Shown here: in pieces, positions 43,489-51,414 of the stretch
Layout of the letters: each line of letters starts with the position of its first letter
Position numbering within the stretch: position 1 is the stretch's first letter
Origin: Lactobacillus sp.
GTDB taxonomy: Bacteria > Bacillota > Bacilli > Lactobacillales > Lactobacillaceae
Length of the DNA: 64,000 nt
NCBI GenBank assembly: GCA_022484695.1
Contig: JAKVKU010000003.1
Location: 1 to 64,000 of the forward strand
Direction of reading: 5' to 3'
Notes under the pieces: model-generated
Database searches by the model: none
What the model was told of the DNA's origin: nothing
The model's input: the letters and a program-made list of their open reading frames with translations, nothing else
Position numbers and translations under genes: made by a program

Positions 43489-44979
43489 ATGTCCCTTCAA
43501 TATCGTAGTACCCGTGGTAATGAAAGTAACAGTTTAACAGCTTCACAGGCTATTTTACAAGGTTTAGCCCCTGATAGTGGGTTATATGTACCGGTGACTT
43601 TTCCAAAACTGACCACACCCTTAAAAGATTTAGTAGGTTTGAGCTATCAAGACTTAGCCCTACAAATTTTAAAATTATTTTTAGATGATTACACTGATAC
43701 AGAGTTAAAAGCCTGCATCACAGCCGCTTACGGAGATCAATTTGACACCGACTTGATCACGCCCGTCCATCAAGCTGGCAATGTGAACTATTTGGAGCTT
43801 TATCATGGCCCAACTTTGGCCTTCAAAGATATCGCCCTGCAGTTATTGCCCCACTTAATGACCACGGCTATGACTAAGAATAATTATCATGGTCAAATCA
43901 CGATTTTAACCGCAACCTCCGGGGATACTGGTAAAGCTGCCATGGCCGGCTTTGCCGACGTACCGAATACCCGCATCATCATTTTTTATCCCAAAGATGG
44001 GGTCAGTGCCATTCAAAAACAACAAATGGTCACTCAAACCGGTGCCAATGTGAATGTATTGGGGATCGATGGCAACTTTGATGATGCCCAACGCAATGTT
44101 AAAACCATTCTCAATGATCAGGCCATTCAAGCCCAATTGGCCACCCAAAATATTCAGTTCTCTTCGGCTAATTCCATTAATATTGGTCGCTTGATTCCAC
44201 AAATCGTTTATTATTTTGCCGCCTACAGCCAACTGGTTCAAAATGAGACCATCGCTTTAAATGATGAGGTTGTCTTTAGTGTCCCAACTGGTAACTTTGG
44301 GGATATTTTAGCGGGCTGGTATGCTAAAAAACTCGGATTACCGATCAAACGCTTGCTTTGTGCCTCAAATGAGAATAACATCTTAACTGACTTTTTCCAC
44401 ACCGGCACGTATAATAAAAAACGGGCCTTTCACGTGACTAGCTCCCCATCCATGGATATCTTAGTATCTAGTAATTTAGAGCGTTTATTATTTGAAGTCT
44501 TAAATGAAGATCCCACTGCCTTGAGTGCCTTTATGCACGAATTTGAAACTGCCGGCAGTGCCACCTTGCCCGCCAGCGCCAAAGCCAAATTGGCTGACTT
44601 TGTGGCTTATGACACGGACCAAGCCCAGACCCTAGACGCCATTCGGCAAACCCAAACCCAAGCTAATTATACCATCGATCCCCACACGGCCGTGGCCACT
44701 CATGGGGCGCTGGCTTACCTCAAGGATACCAAAGATACAACGCCAATGGTGATTTTATCCACCGCCAATCCTTATAAGTTCCCCGAAACGGTCTTATGGG
44801 CATTAACCGCCCATAAACCACTGGAAAGCGGTTTTGAGGCCATCCAAGCTGTTTCAAATGTCATCAGCTTGCCCGTGCCTAAAAACATCAGTCGTTTGAA
44901 ACGGGCCAAGGTTCGCTTTGATCAAACCATTGCCGTGGCTCAAATGGCCCCAACTATCTTAAATATTTTAACTCACTAA
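43489..44979 (+). CDS. thrC: threonine synthase
   Basis: It converts O-phosphohomoserine to threonine with PLP. I chose the ATG at 43489, 8 bases after AAGGTGG; an in-frame GTG at 43477 overlaps that signal. The 496-residue protein has MSLQYRSTRGN at the start, the PLP lysine in GPTLAFKDIALQ near residue 112, TATSGDTGKAAMAGF near 150 and VPTGNFGDILAGW near 270. It is the long fungal/E. coli-like form. No hom or thrB is adjacent. lepB follows 14 bases later without a terminator. Confidence 0.94.
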   Translation: MSLQYRSTRGNESNSLTASQAILQGLAPDSGLYVPVTFPKLTTPLKDLVGLSYQDLALQILKLFLDDYTDTELKACITAAYGDQFDTDLITPVHQAGNVNYLELYHGPTLAFKDIALQLLPHLMTTAMTKNNYHGQITILTATSGDTGKAAMAGFADVPNTRIIIFYPKDGVSAIQKQQMVTQTGANVNVLGIDGNFDDAQRNVKTILNDQAIQAQLATQNIQFSSANSINIGRLIPQIVYYFAAYSQLVQNETIALNDEVVFSVPTGNFGDILAGWYAKKLGLPIKRLLCASNENNILTDFFHTGTYNKKRAFHVTSSPSMDILVSSNLERLLFEVLNEDPTALSAFMHEFETAGSATLPASAKAKLADFVAYDTDQAQTLDAIRQTQTQANYTIDPHTAVATHGALAYLKDTKDTTPMVILSTANPYKFPETVLWALTAHKPLESGFEAIQAVSNVISLPVPKNISRLKRAKVRFDQTIAVAQMAPTILNILTH

Positions 44980-44993
44980 GGACGTGACTATTT

Positions 44994-45584
44994 TTGAATC
45001 GAAAAACTACCAAAAAACCAGTGAAAAAAGAAGATGATGCTTCCCTAGGTCGCTTTTTCCTTGAATTGGTTGTCTTAGTATTAGTTTTCGCTGGTATTGG
45101 GAAGTTGTTAATGGCTTTTGTCTTTGCCAATGAACAGGTAGAAGGCCCCTCCATGCAACCCACCTTTGAATCCGGTGATCGGATCATTGCCAATCGCCAC
45201 AGCAGCATCAACCGGGGGGATATCGTCATCTTAAAAGCCCCAGATGAACCAGGTGCCTTTTATATCAAGCGGGTCGTGGGGATGCCTGGGGAAAATATTG
45301 CTTCTAAAAACGACACCATGTATATCAATGGTAAGAAACTCAAAGAGCCTTACTTAAATGCCTATAAGAAAAAGCTCCCAGCCGGCATGCTTTACACCAA
45401 CGACTTTACCTACCAAGGCCTGTTTAATAAAGGCAATTACATCCCTAAAGACCAATATTTTGTGATGGGTGATCACCGTAATGTGTCCAAAGATAGCCGC
45501 ATGCTGGGCACCATTAAGAAATCAGACATTCTGGGGGTCGTGAAACTACGCTACTGGCCACTTAATAAATTTACCGTCTTTTGA
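44994..45584 (+). CDS. lepB: type I signal peptidase (first copy)
   Basis: It cleaves signal peptides outside the membrane. The start is a TTG at 44994 behind AAGGACG. The 196-residue protein has a lysine-rich N-terminus, one membrane helix (residues 20-41), the catalytic serine in EGPSMQPTF near residue 52, the catalytic lysine in FYIKRVVGMPGE near 92 and the box GDHRNVSKDSR near 163, where most family members have GDNR. It lies 14 bases after thrC and is followed by a terminator and a close paralogue. Confidence 0.93.
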   Translation: MNRKTTKKPVKKEDDASLGRFFLELVVLVLVFAGIGKLLMAFVFANEQVEGPSMQPTFESGDRIIANRHSSINRGDIVILKAPDEPGAFYIKRVVGMPGENIASKNDTMYINGKKLKEPYLNAYKKKLPAGMLYTNDFTYQGLFNKGNYIPKDQYFVMGDHRNVSKDSRMLGTIKKSDILGVVKLRYWPLNKFTVF

Positions 45585-45601
45585 TAATTATTTACTTTTT
45601 G

Positions 45602-45631
45602 AAACGACTCACAATTGTGGGTCGTTTTTTG
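45602..45631 (+). terminator. terminator after first lepB
   Basis: AAACGAC and GTCGTTT flank a stem with CACAATTGTG-like pairing, followed by a T-run. It ends thrC-lepB before the second copy. Confidence 0.8.
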
Positions 45632-45756
45632 CTTGTGCCACAAATCAGTCTCTTCCGCTAAATCAGTTAACCCGCTTTTGATGATTCCCCCTTTTCATTG
45701 ACCCGCAGTTAGGGTAAGATAAAGGCTACGTCGGTCGTTCATTGTAAAGAAGGTGT

Positions 45757-46353
45757 TTGTTTTTGAAACGAAAAGATTCGCAAAAGAAAACTGCCAAATC
45801 TGATGACATCCCACTTTGGCGCTTCTTTTTAGAAATGGTGATCTTACTCTTAGTGTTCTTTGGCATTGGCCGTCTGTTAATGACCCAAGTCCTGGCCAAA
45901 CATATGGTTGAGGGCCCCTCCATGGCACCCACCTTTGAATCCGGGGATCGGGTCATGGCCCTACGCCACGGCACCATCAAACGGGGCAATATTGTGATTT
46001 TAAAGGCCCCCGATGAACCTGGTTTCTTTTATATCAAGCGGGTCATTGGCCTGCCCGGGGACAATGTGGCCTCTAAAAACGATACCATGTATGTCAACGG
46101 TAAAAAATTGCAAGAACCTTACTTAAATGCCTATAAGAAAAAATTACCCACCGGCACTTTATTCACCAACGATTTTACATACCAAGGGCTCTTCAACAAA
46201 GGCGATCACATCCCCAAAGGTCAATATTTTGTCATGGGTGACAACCGTAGTGTCTCAAAGGACAGTCGGATGATCGGCACCATCAAACGGGCGGATATCG
46301 TAGGTATCGTGAAGTTTAGGTACTGGCCGGTGACCAAATTTGCTGTTTTCTAG
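45757..46353 (+). CDS. lepB: type I signal peptidase (second copy)
   Basis: A 198-residue paralogue of the preceding gene, TTG start at 45757 behind AAGGTG. It has a membrane helix at residues 23-44, the catalytic serine in EGPSMAPTF, the lysine in FYIKRVIGLPGD and the standard GDNRSVSKDSR. By hand count the two copies agree at about four of five positions over the last 150 residues, while the N-terminal 45 residues differ much more. It has its own terminator and probably its own promoter in the 45632-45756 gap, though I could not name a clear one. Tandem duplication is clear; division of labour is unknown. Confidence 0.93.
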   Translation: MFLKRKDSQKKTAKSDDIPLWRFFLEMVILLLVFFGIGRLLMTQVLAKHMVEGPSMAPTFESGDRVMALRHGTIKRGNIVILKAPDEPGFFYIKRVIGLPGDNVASKNDTMYVNGKKLQEPYLNAYKKKLPTGTLFTNDFTYQGLFNKGDHIPKGQYFVMGDNRSVSKDSRMIGTIKRADIVGIVKFRYWPVTKFAVF

Positions 46354-46394
46354 CAACAAAAAAAGTTGATCAAATTGGTCAACTTTTTTTGTTG
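46354..46394. terminator. bidirectional terminator after second lepB
   Basis: CAACAAAAAAAGTTGA and its complement form a near-perfect stem around an AAATT loop, with T- and A-runs on both sides. It serves lepB and the convergent small gene at 46398. Confidence 0.88.
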
Positions 46395-46397
46395 CGC

Positions 46398-46700
46398 TTA
46401 AACGAGTGGTTCGTTGAAGTTTTTACGGTAATAATCGGCATCGATCACTTTGTAACTACGATTTGGAAATTGCACAATGATTTTATTCATTTCAACGGGT
46501 ATTTGTTTTGATTTCTCAAAAATAAACAATTGTGCCGCTCTGAACTTAACCACGGTATTGAAATCCCGACCAAAAAATTCCCGCAACTGCGCCATCGAGG
46601 TATTCTTAGTATAAAGTAAAAATTTAGCCATTTTAGTCGTTGAAAAAGCATTGAATGCTTGTGAAGGAAAATCCTTCAACGCGTCATTATCATCAGCCAT
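46398..46700 (-). CDS. hypothetical protein, 100 residues
   Basis: A basic, soluble protein (start MADDNDALKDFPSQAF, end YYRKNFNEPLV) with no signal or membrane segment. The ATG at 46700 follows AGGGAGG at an 8-base spacing, a strong signal, and the gene ends at a good terminator, so it is very likely real. I recognise no domain; the helix-strand pattern around AQLREFFGRDFNTVVKFRAA could hold a small DNA-binding fold, which is a guess. It is divergent from another small gene across a palindrome. Confidence 0.7.
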   Translation of the reverse strand: MADDNDALKDFPSQAFNAFSTTKMAKFLLYTKNTSMAQLREFFGRDFNTVVKFRAAQLFIFEKSKQIPVEMNKIIVQFPNRSYKVIDADYYRKNFNEPLV

Positions 46701-46720
46701 GAAATTACCTCCCTAAAATA

Positions 46721-46737
46721 TTGCAAACGTTTTGCAA
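46721..46737. promoter_or_regulatory. palindrome between two divergent small genes
   Basis: TTGCAAACGTTTTGCAA: arms TTGCAAA and TTTGCAA around CGT. It covers the -35 (TTGCAA 46732-46737, then TATGCT at 46754-46759) of the plus-strand gene and lies just upstream of the minus-strand ribosome binding site. Its form, with a central CG, is that of a LacI/CcpA-type or other dimeric operator. Confidence 0.6.
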
Positions 46738-46802
46738 ATCATTGTAATAATGCTATGCTTAAGGTGTTGGTACATAAGTTCAAAGATTGGAGCGTGTTCA
46801 AT

Positions 46803-46988
46803 TTGTCAGATTTAAATAATCTCGCCAAAGCTATCATTCATTTTCAAGAACGAACATCCATGAGCGATGCGCAATTTGCCTTCTCTAGTCATTTTTCCGT
46901 GGAACGGATTCATGATTTAAAATCTGGGGAAAAGCAAGCAACATCTGAAGAAACAGATAAGCTTATGAAATTTATGAACAGCAATTAA
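46803..46988 (+). CDS. small conserved-looking protein, 61 residues
   Basis: I chose the TTG at 46803, about 10 bases after GGAG; an in-frame ATG at 46755 lies in the promoter. The protein (SDLNNLAKAIIHFQERTS at the start) is helical and resembles small lactobacillar proteins annotated as LBP_cg2779 family, as far as I recall; the IHDLKSGEKQATSEE segment looks like part of a helix-turn-helix. Function unknown. It is divergent from the 100-residue gene and ends at a terminator. Confidence 0.65.
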   Translation: MSDLNNLAKAIIHFQERTSMSDAQFAFSSHFSVERIHDLKSGEKQATSEETDKLMKFMNSN

Positions 46989-47004
46989 CGTTAAGTTATT
47001 TATC

Positions 47005-47044
47005 AGACCATGATGAAATCACAATTTCAGTTATGGTCTTTTTT
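47005..47044. terminator. terminator between small gene and pepD
   Basis: AGACCAT and ATGGTCT enclose a second stem TGAAAT/ATTTCA, with six Ts after it on the plus strand. The minus side is AT-rich enough to serve pepD too. Confidence 0.85.
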
Positions 47045-47049
47045 AGTGC

Positions 47050-48462
47050 TTAAAGATTTTTATCCATATTGAAAGTCAGTTTGGATAATTCCAGCCCATT
47101 GATAACCAGCTTCCCAATCAAATCCTGGGTCATGGCAAAAATCGTATCCACGATAAGATAATTTTGTTGGGTCAAAAATGCGGTTAGCGCTTGTCCGGTC
47201 AAAGCAGCTGCTTTGGCATCAATCTCAGCGATCATGGCATGACTACGCCGTTTAACTTCCTTCAAATAATCAATATCTTGTTGGATAAATTCAGCGTGGT
47301 GGGCTTCTACTAACATGGACAGGGTTCTAAATAACCAATAAGCACTCTTCATATCCCAGGTCATTGGTGTCTGTTCATAACTGGGCGCCGTATCATTGGC
47401 ATCACAATAAAATGGCACGTAAGGACTAAATGCTGGCATCCCCAAGTTTAGCCACATCAAAGCCGGTTCGTTTTGCCGTACCTGTAAGATATGACTATTT
47501 TGCGTCCGATTTAAGCCAATGGGGCGATACAATAACTTATCGTGTTCACTCCCCTGGCCCAAAGGATCAAAGCGGGTTTCATTGTAATGTGATCCCAGTA
47601 ATTTTTCAATATCTTCAATACCTAGTTTGCGTTTGGGTTTGACGATAAAGGGTAACTCACTGGATTCGGGCATTTCCGGAAATTGGGCATCAAATAAATG
47701 ATGGGCATACCACACCCGGGGTGTATTGTAGTGCCGATCTTTTTGGGTATCGGTCCCGAAAATATGTCGGAAATTAAACCCGATGAAATCTGGATTTAAA
47801 TGATGCTTGGCCACAAATGCTTCAATGCCCTCAGAATACATAAAATTAGCATCGTCATCGAAATCGACCCATTGGATCGCCACTTGATTGGCGGCCACGG
47901 CATAACAATCATCCGGAATACGTTGGGCCAACCAGTGGTGCCCCGTGACAATTTCCATATACCAAACTTCGTCAACATCACTGAACAAGACACTATTACC
48001 AGCGGCAGACCCAAATTCTTGAATCAATTTTCCTAAATAAGCCACCGCGTCTCTAGCGGAATCAACAAAGGGCAATACCATATTTTGCATGCAGTCTTCA
48101 TCTAAGCCACTGGCTTCATTCAAGGGATCATAGGCCAATGTGCGTTCATTCCCATAAGTGCTTTCTGTACAACTCATGGCCACATTTTTCTCATTGATGC
48201 CACTTTCTTCATAATAGCCCTCTACTTTGTAGTTCACGTTGGGGACGGCATTATACCGGTAGCCATTGCTGGGTAGTTCAGCTTTGAAATCATTTAAATA
48301 TGATTTTAAAATGCGGCCGGGTTCATTTTTAACGGCGGGATGCATATAAAAACGTTGGGGCGAGATCGGCAAGAAAGTATCATCGTTTCTAGCGATTAAC
48401 GTTGAACCAGTTAAACTGGCCTTTTTACCAATTAAAATAGACGTACATGCTGCTTTTTTCAA
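47050..48462 (-). CDS. pepD: C69-family dipeptidase PepD (first copy)
   Basis: An intracellular Ntn-hydrolase that cuts dipeptides. The 470-residue protein starts MKKAACTSILIGKKAS; Cys6 is the expected nucleophile, freed by removal of the first residues. Conserved blocks are ESGINEKNVAMSCTES near 90, HHWLAQRIPDDCYAVAANQ near 175, IFGTDTQKDRHYNTPRVW near 240 and LYRPIGLNRTQNSHILQVR near 320. The ATG follows AAGGAG. A paralogue lies at 51415. A 139-base gap with a terminator separates it from the SufT-like gene upstream. Confidence 0.92.
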   Translation of the reverse strand: MKKAACTSILIGKKASLTGSTLIARNDDTFLPISPQRFYMHPAVKNEPGRILKSYLNDFKAELPSNGYRYNAVPNVNYKVEGYYEESGINEKNVAMSCTESTYGNERTLAYDPLNEASGLDEDCMQNMVLPFVDSARDAVAYLGKLIQEFGSAAGNSVLFSDVDEVWYMEIVTGHHWLAQRIPDDCYAVAANQVAIQWVDFDDDANFMYSEGIEAFVAKHHLNPDFIGFNFRHIFGTDTQKDRHYNTPRVWYAHHLFDAQFPEMPESSELPFIVKPKRKLGIEDIEKLLGSHYNETRFDPLGQGSEHDKLLYRPIGLNRTQNSHILQVRQNEPALMWLNLGMPAFSPYVPFYCDANDTAPSYEQTPMTWDMKSAYWLFRTLSMLVEAHHAEFIQQDIDYLKEVKRRSHAMIAEIDAKAAALTGQALTAFLTQQNYLIVDTIFAMTQDLIGKLVINGLELSKLTFNMDKNL

Positions 48463-48556
48463 GAAAAAAACTCCTTATAAAATGAAATTTTGAAGGACCC
48501 TACTCTTACAGTATAGGAAATCTGAAATTGACTGACAAGTTTTAGAAATAAACCAT

Positions 48557-48587
48557 GAAAAAAACTGGGCGCAAATTTGCACCCAGT
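48557..48587 (-). terminator. terminator after SufT-like gene
   Basis: ACTGGGCGCAAA pairs with TTTGCACCCAGT (48564-48587); seven Ts follow on the minus strand. Confidence 0.87.
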
Positions 48588-48601
48588 CTTAACCAATTGG
48601 T

Positions 48602-48958
48602 TTAACGAATCCCTAAAGCGATTCGTGCATAACGGCTCATGCGTTCCGTTGTCCATTGGGGATACCAAACTAATTCAACTTTAACATCCTTAACTTCTGG
48701 TACAGCAGCCAAGGCCTGATGAATTTGCTCAGTCAATAAATCGGATAAAGGACAACCCATTGTCGTTAGTGTCATGTTGATGGTACAAAACCCATCTTTA
48801 TCTAAATTGATATCATAGATCAAGCCTAAGTTCACAATATCTAAGCCCAATTCAGGGTCGATAACGGTCTCAAGGGCACTTAGAATGCGATCTTTGATAT
48901 CAGCACTAGTAGTCGTTTCAGCTTCAGGGGTTACTTCATTTTTTTCTTCTTCTGCCAT
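48602..48958 (-). CDS. MIP18/SufT-like iron-sulfur assembly protein
   Basis: A 118-residue protein of the DUF59 (MIP18) family that helps mature iron-sulfur proteins. After an acidic, Glu/Thr-rich tail of about 20 residues comes the domain with VIDPELGLDIVNLGLIYDI near residue 33 and the conserved cysteine in TTMGCPLSDLL near 66, ending with VWYPQWTTERMS. The ATG follows AAAGGAGG. It is a single-gene unit, divergent from the secreted SH3-like gene. The exact client is unknown. Confidence 0.9.
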   Translation of the reverse strand: MAEEEKNEVTPEAETTTSADIKDRILSALETVIDPELGLDIVNLGLIYDINLDKDGFCTINMTLTTMGCPLSDLLTEQIHQALAAVPEVKDVKVELVWYPQWTTERMSRYARIALGIR

Positions 48959-49087
48959 GTGAAAACCTCCTTTAATATCTATTAGTAAGTATAACTTTTT
49001 TTTAGCCGAAAGTACAACGATTATCTCGGATAATTTGAGAGCGCTTTATTTGGTTAAAATCTTAAGAATTGTTAAAGATAAAAGATG

Positions 49088-49130
49088 TGACAAAATTGTC
49101 ATTACATTATTAAGACATTAATGTTACAAT
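49088..49130 (+). promoter_or_regulatory. promoter and dyad of secreted SH3-like gene
   Basis: TGTTACAAT (49122-49130) is an extended -10; the -35 is weak (TTACAT at 49102-49107). Just upstream TGACAA-AA-TTGTCA (49088-49101) is a perfect dyad and may be an activator or repressor site. Confidence 0.5.
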
Positions 49131-49160
49131 TAAGTTACAGATAGATAGGAGGGATATATT

Positions 49161-49709
49161 ATGAAAACAAACAAAATGATCAAACTGATTTTAATGGGTA
49201 TCGTCGGTTTTAGCTTAGGTATTGTCGGTTTTGGTATTGGCAATACCACCGGTACCGTTCAAGCGGCAGAGCAAGTTGGTTATGTCAACTATATCCCTGG
49301 CGAAGGTATTCCGGTTTACGCATCCCCTAACGGTGATAAAACTGGTGCATATCTGCCAACTGGTTCTGCTTGGCAAATTCAAGACACAAACTACGATCCC
49401 AAAGTAGGCACTTGGTTCAAGGTTGGCGACAGCCAATGGGTCAATGCGGACTTTATGGTCAATAAGAGCGATCGCGTTTATGACAATGGTGTTGCCTTTG
49501 AGTACAATGCGGTTGTGACCGTCAATACCCCAACAACCGTTTATATGATCCCTGGCGGTTACGCCACTAGCCAAGTTTTAAATACAGGTACTAGCTGGCA
49601 GGCACTGCAAGTTACCACGGCTCATGATGGCACAACTTGGTATAATGTGGGGATGAATCAATGGATCCCCGGCAACAATGTTACGATTTCCAATTACGTT
49701 GCTAACTAA
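49161..49709 (+). CDS. secreted protein with two SH3-like repeats
   Basis: A 182-residue protein with a signal peptide: MKTNKMIKLILMGIVGFSLG at the start and a likely cut after VQA at residue 35. The mature part holds two similar units of about 60 residues, each with a GIPVYASP/TTVYMIPG strand, a LPTGSAWQI/LNTGTSWQA strand and an end with GTWFKVGDSQWV/TTWYNVGMNQWI. This pattern is that of bacterial SH3-like or S-layer-associated (SLAP-type) cell wall binding domains. There is no enzyme domain, anchor or LPxTG motif. It is alone between terminators. Role: probably wall-bound; otherwise unknown. Confidence 0.8.
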   Translation: MKTNKMIKLILMGIVGFSLGIVGFGIGNTTGTVQAAEQVGYVNYIPGEGIPVYASPNGDKTGAYLPTGSAWQIQDTNYDPKVGTWFKVGDSQWVNADFMVNKSDRVYDNGVAFEYNAVVTVNTPTTVYMIPGGYATSQVLNTGTSWQALQVTTAHDGTTWYNVGMNQWIPGNNVTISNYVAN

Positions 49710-49726
49710 CTTATAATGATAATCCG

Positions 49727-49760
49727 CGTCACAGTCAAGTTTGACTGTGACGTTTTTTTT
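49727..49760 (+). terminator. terminator after SH3-like gene
   Basis: CGTCACAGTCAA pairs perfectly with TTGACTGTGACG, followed by eight Ts. Confidence 0.94.
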
Positions 49761-49763
49761 GCT

Positions 49764-49801
49764 AAAAAAGCGTTGCCTTGGGATAAACCCCAACACAACG
49801 C
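49764..49801 (-). terminator. terminator after lysA
   Basis: GCGTTG (49770-49775) pairs with CAACGC and TTGGG with CCCAA; on the minus strand six Ts follow (plus 49764-49769). It lies back to back with the previous terminator. Confidence 0.85.
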
Positions 49802-49818
49802 CACCTACAATTGACGAG

Positions 49819-51120
49819 TTACTTATCTAAATGAATCAGATCGGCAAAACTTTCTCTTTGAACCACTAGCTTGCTTTGGCCATTTTCCACAAAAACCACT
49901 GCTGGTCTAGGATTGCGGTTATAATTGTTGGCCATGGCATAACCATATGCCCCGGTTACAAAAGTCGCTAACACATCCCCAGGTTTCGTCTGGGGCAGGG
50001 GCTGATCCCAGATCAACATATCCCCAGATTCACAATACTTGCCGGCAATGGCTACCGTCTCTTTGGGTTGTGCCTCAGGGTCATTACAAAGGACCGCTTC
50101 ATACTTAGCCTGATATAGGGCTGGGCGAATATTATCCCCCATGCCCCCGTCAACAGCTAAGTAACTGCGGACATCTGGAATGTCTTTTCTAGAACCAATG
50201 GTGTACAGGGTCGTCCCGGCTTCTGCAATGATGGAACGGCCCGGTTCGATCCAAATAGCGGGCATCGTCAAATCGTTGGCTTTAACTTGGCGACTAATTT
50301 CATCCACAATGTCTTCAACATAAGTTTGTGGGGCTAAAGGTGTATCTGCTGCCGCATAACGGACCCCAAAGCCACCCCCCACATTAATAACTTCAGTGGT
50401 CACATCAAATTTAGTTTTGAACAAAACCGCCATTTTGATCAAGGCATCGGCTGCTTTTTCAAAACCAACTGTTTCAAATATCTGTGAACCAATATGGGCG
50501 TGGATTCCTTGGTACACAAGATGCTTAGCCGCCAACACTTTGGTCAAAGCATCTTCAGCTTGCCCGCTTTGGATATCAAAACCAAATTTAGAATCAATTT
50601 GACCCGTCATATCATATTCATGGGTATGGGCCGAAATGCCTGGGGCCAAACGCAATAAGACTTTCATTTTCGTATCAGCGCCAGCCAATACTTCTTCTAA
50701 CAAATCGATTTCGTGGAAATTATCTAAAATAATATGACCCACACCGGCTTCAACCGCCTGAACCAGTTCGGCCCGGCTTTTGTTGTTGCCGTTAAAAGAG
50801 GTTTGGCCCATGTCAAAACCAGCTTGTTGCGCGGTATATATTTCACCACCAGAAACCACATCAGCGCCAATTCCCGCTTCTTTTAACAAGCGATACATGG
50901 CTAAAACAGAGAATGCTTTACTGGCATAACTGATGTGATAGTCAAGGCCCCGATCTTCAAACACTTTTTTGAAAGCTTGGATGCGTTGGCGAATTAAAGC
51001 CACGTCATAAACATAAAGAGGTGTCCCGAACTCCTGAGCTAGATCCAGGGTATCGACGCCGCCAATTTCCAAATGATGCGCGGCATTTGTTTGCATGGTC
51101 CCATAATGATAATATGTCAT
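49819..51120 (-). CDS. lysA: diaminopimelate decarboxylase
   Basis: It makes lysine from meso-diaminopimelate with PLP. The 433-residue fold type III enzyme has the PLP lysine in YHISYASKAFSVLAM near residue 63, HAHIGSQIFE near 195, NVGGGFGVRY near 230, EPGRSIIAEAGT near 285 and the CESGDMLIWDQ segment near 350 with the active-site cysteine. No other lysine gene is nearby. The ATG follows AGAGGTAACC. A tautomerase gene lies 9 bases upstream on the same strand. Confidence 0.95.
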   Translation of the reverse strand: MTYYHYGTMQTNAAHHLEIGGVDTLDLAQEFGTPLYVYDVALIRQRIQAFKKVFEDRGLDYHISYASKAFSVLAMYRLLKEAGIGADVVSGGEIYTAQQAGFDMGQTSFNGNNKSRAELVQAVEAGVGHIILDNFHEIDLLEEVLAGADTKMKVLLRLAPGISAHTHEYDMTGQIDSKFGFDIQSGQAEDALTKVLAAKHLVYQGIHAHIGSQIFETVGFEKAADALIKMAVLFKTKFDVTTEVINVGGGFGVRYAAADTPLAPQTYVEDIVDEISRQVKANDLTMPAIWIEPGRSIIAEAGTTLYTIGSRKDIPDVRSYLAVDGGMGDNIRPALYQAKYEAVLCNDPEAQPKETVAIAGKYCESGDMLIWDQPLPQTKPGDVLATFVTGAYGYAMANNYNRNPRPAVVFVENGQSKLVVQRESFADLIHLDK

Positions 51121-51129
51121 TGGTTACCT

Positions 51130-51318
51130 CTACTTTTCATCACTGTGCAATACGCCACCGACAGCGTAATGATCATTTTTCATTTCATTTAACACAATAT
51201 GAATATGTTCAGCAGGCGCCCCCGTATTTTTAGTAACAACTTCCGTCATTTCTTTAACTAAGTTCTTTAATTGCGCTGGTGTGCGCCCTTCTAATAAATC
51301 GACATGAATTAATGGCAT
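51130..51318 (-). CDS. 4-oxalocrotonate tautomerase-like protein
   Basis: A 62-residue protein starting [20 protein letters not shown]; after loss of Met the N-terminal proline is the catalytic base of this family. The central [21 protein letters not shown] also fits. Such stand-alone tautomerases form hexamers, and the natural substrate in lactobacilli is not known. The ATG follows GGAGAG. It is cotranscribed with lysA. Confidence 0.9.
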   Translation of the reverse strand: MPLIHVDLLEGRTPAQLKNLVKEMTEVVTKNTGAPAEHIHIVLNEMKNDHYAVGGVLHSDEK

Positions 51319-51414
51319 GTTATATCTCTCCTTTTTTGTTTTTACTATTATACCGTTTTTAACGCATAGACTCTATGCTTTATAATAAATTTTATCAAAG
51401 GACGTGTTTTTCCC

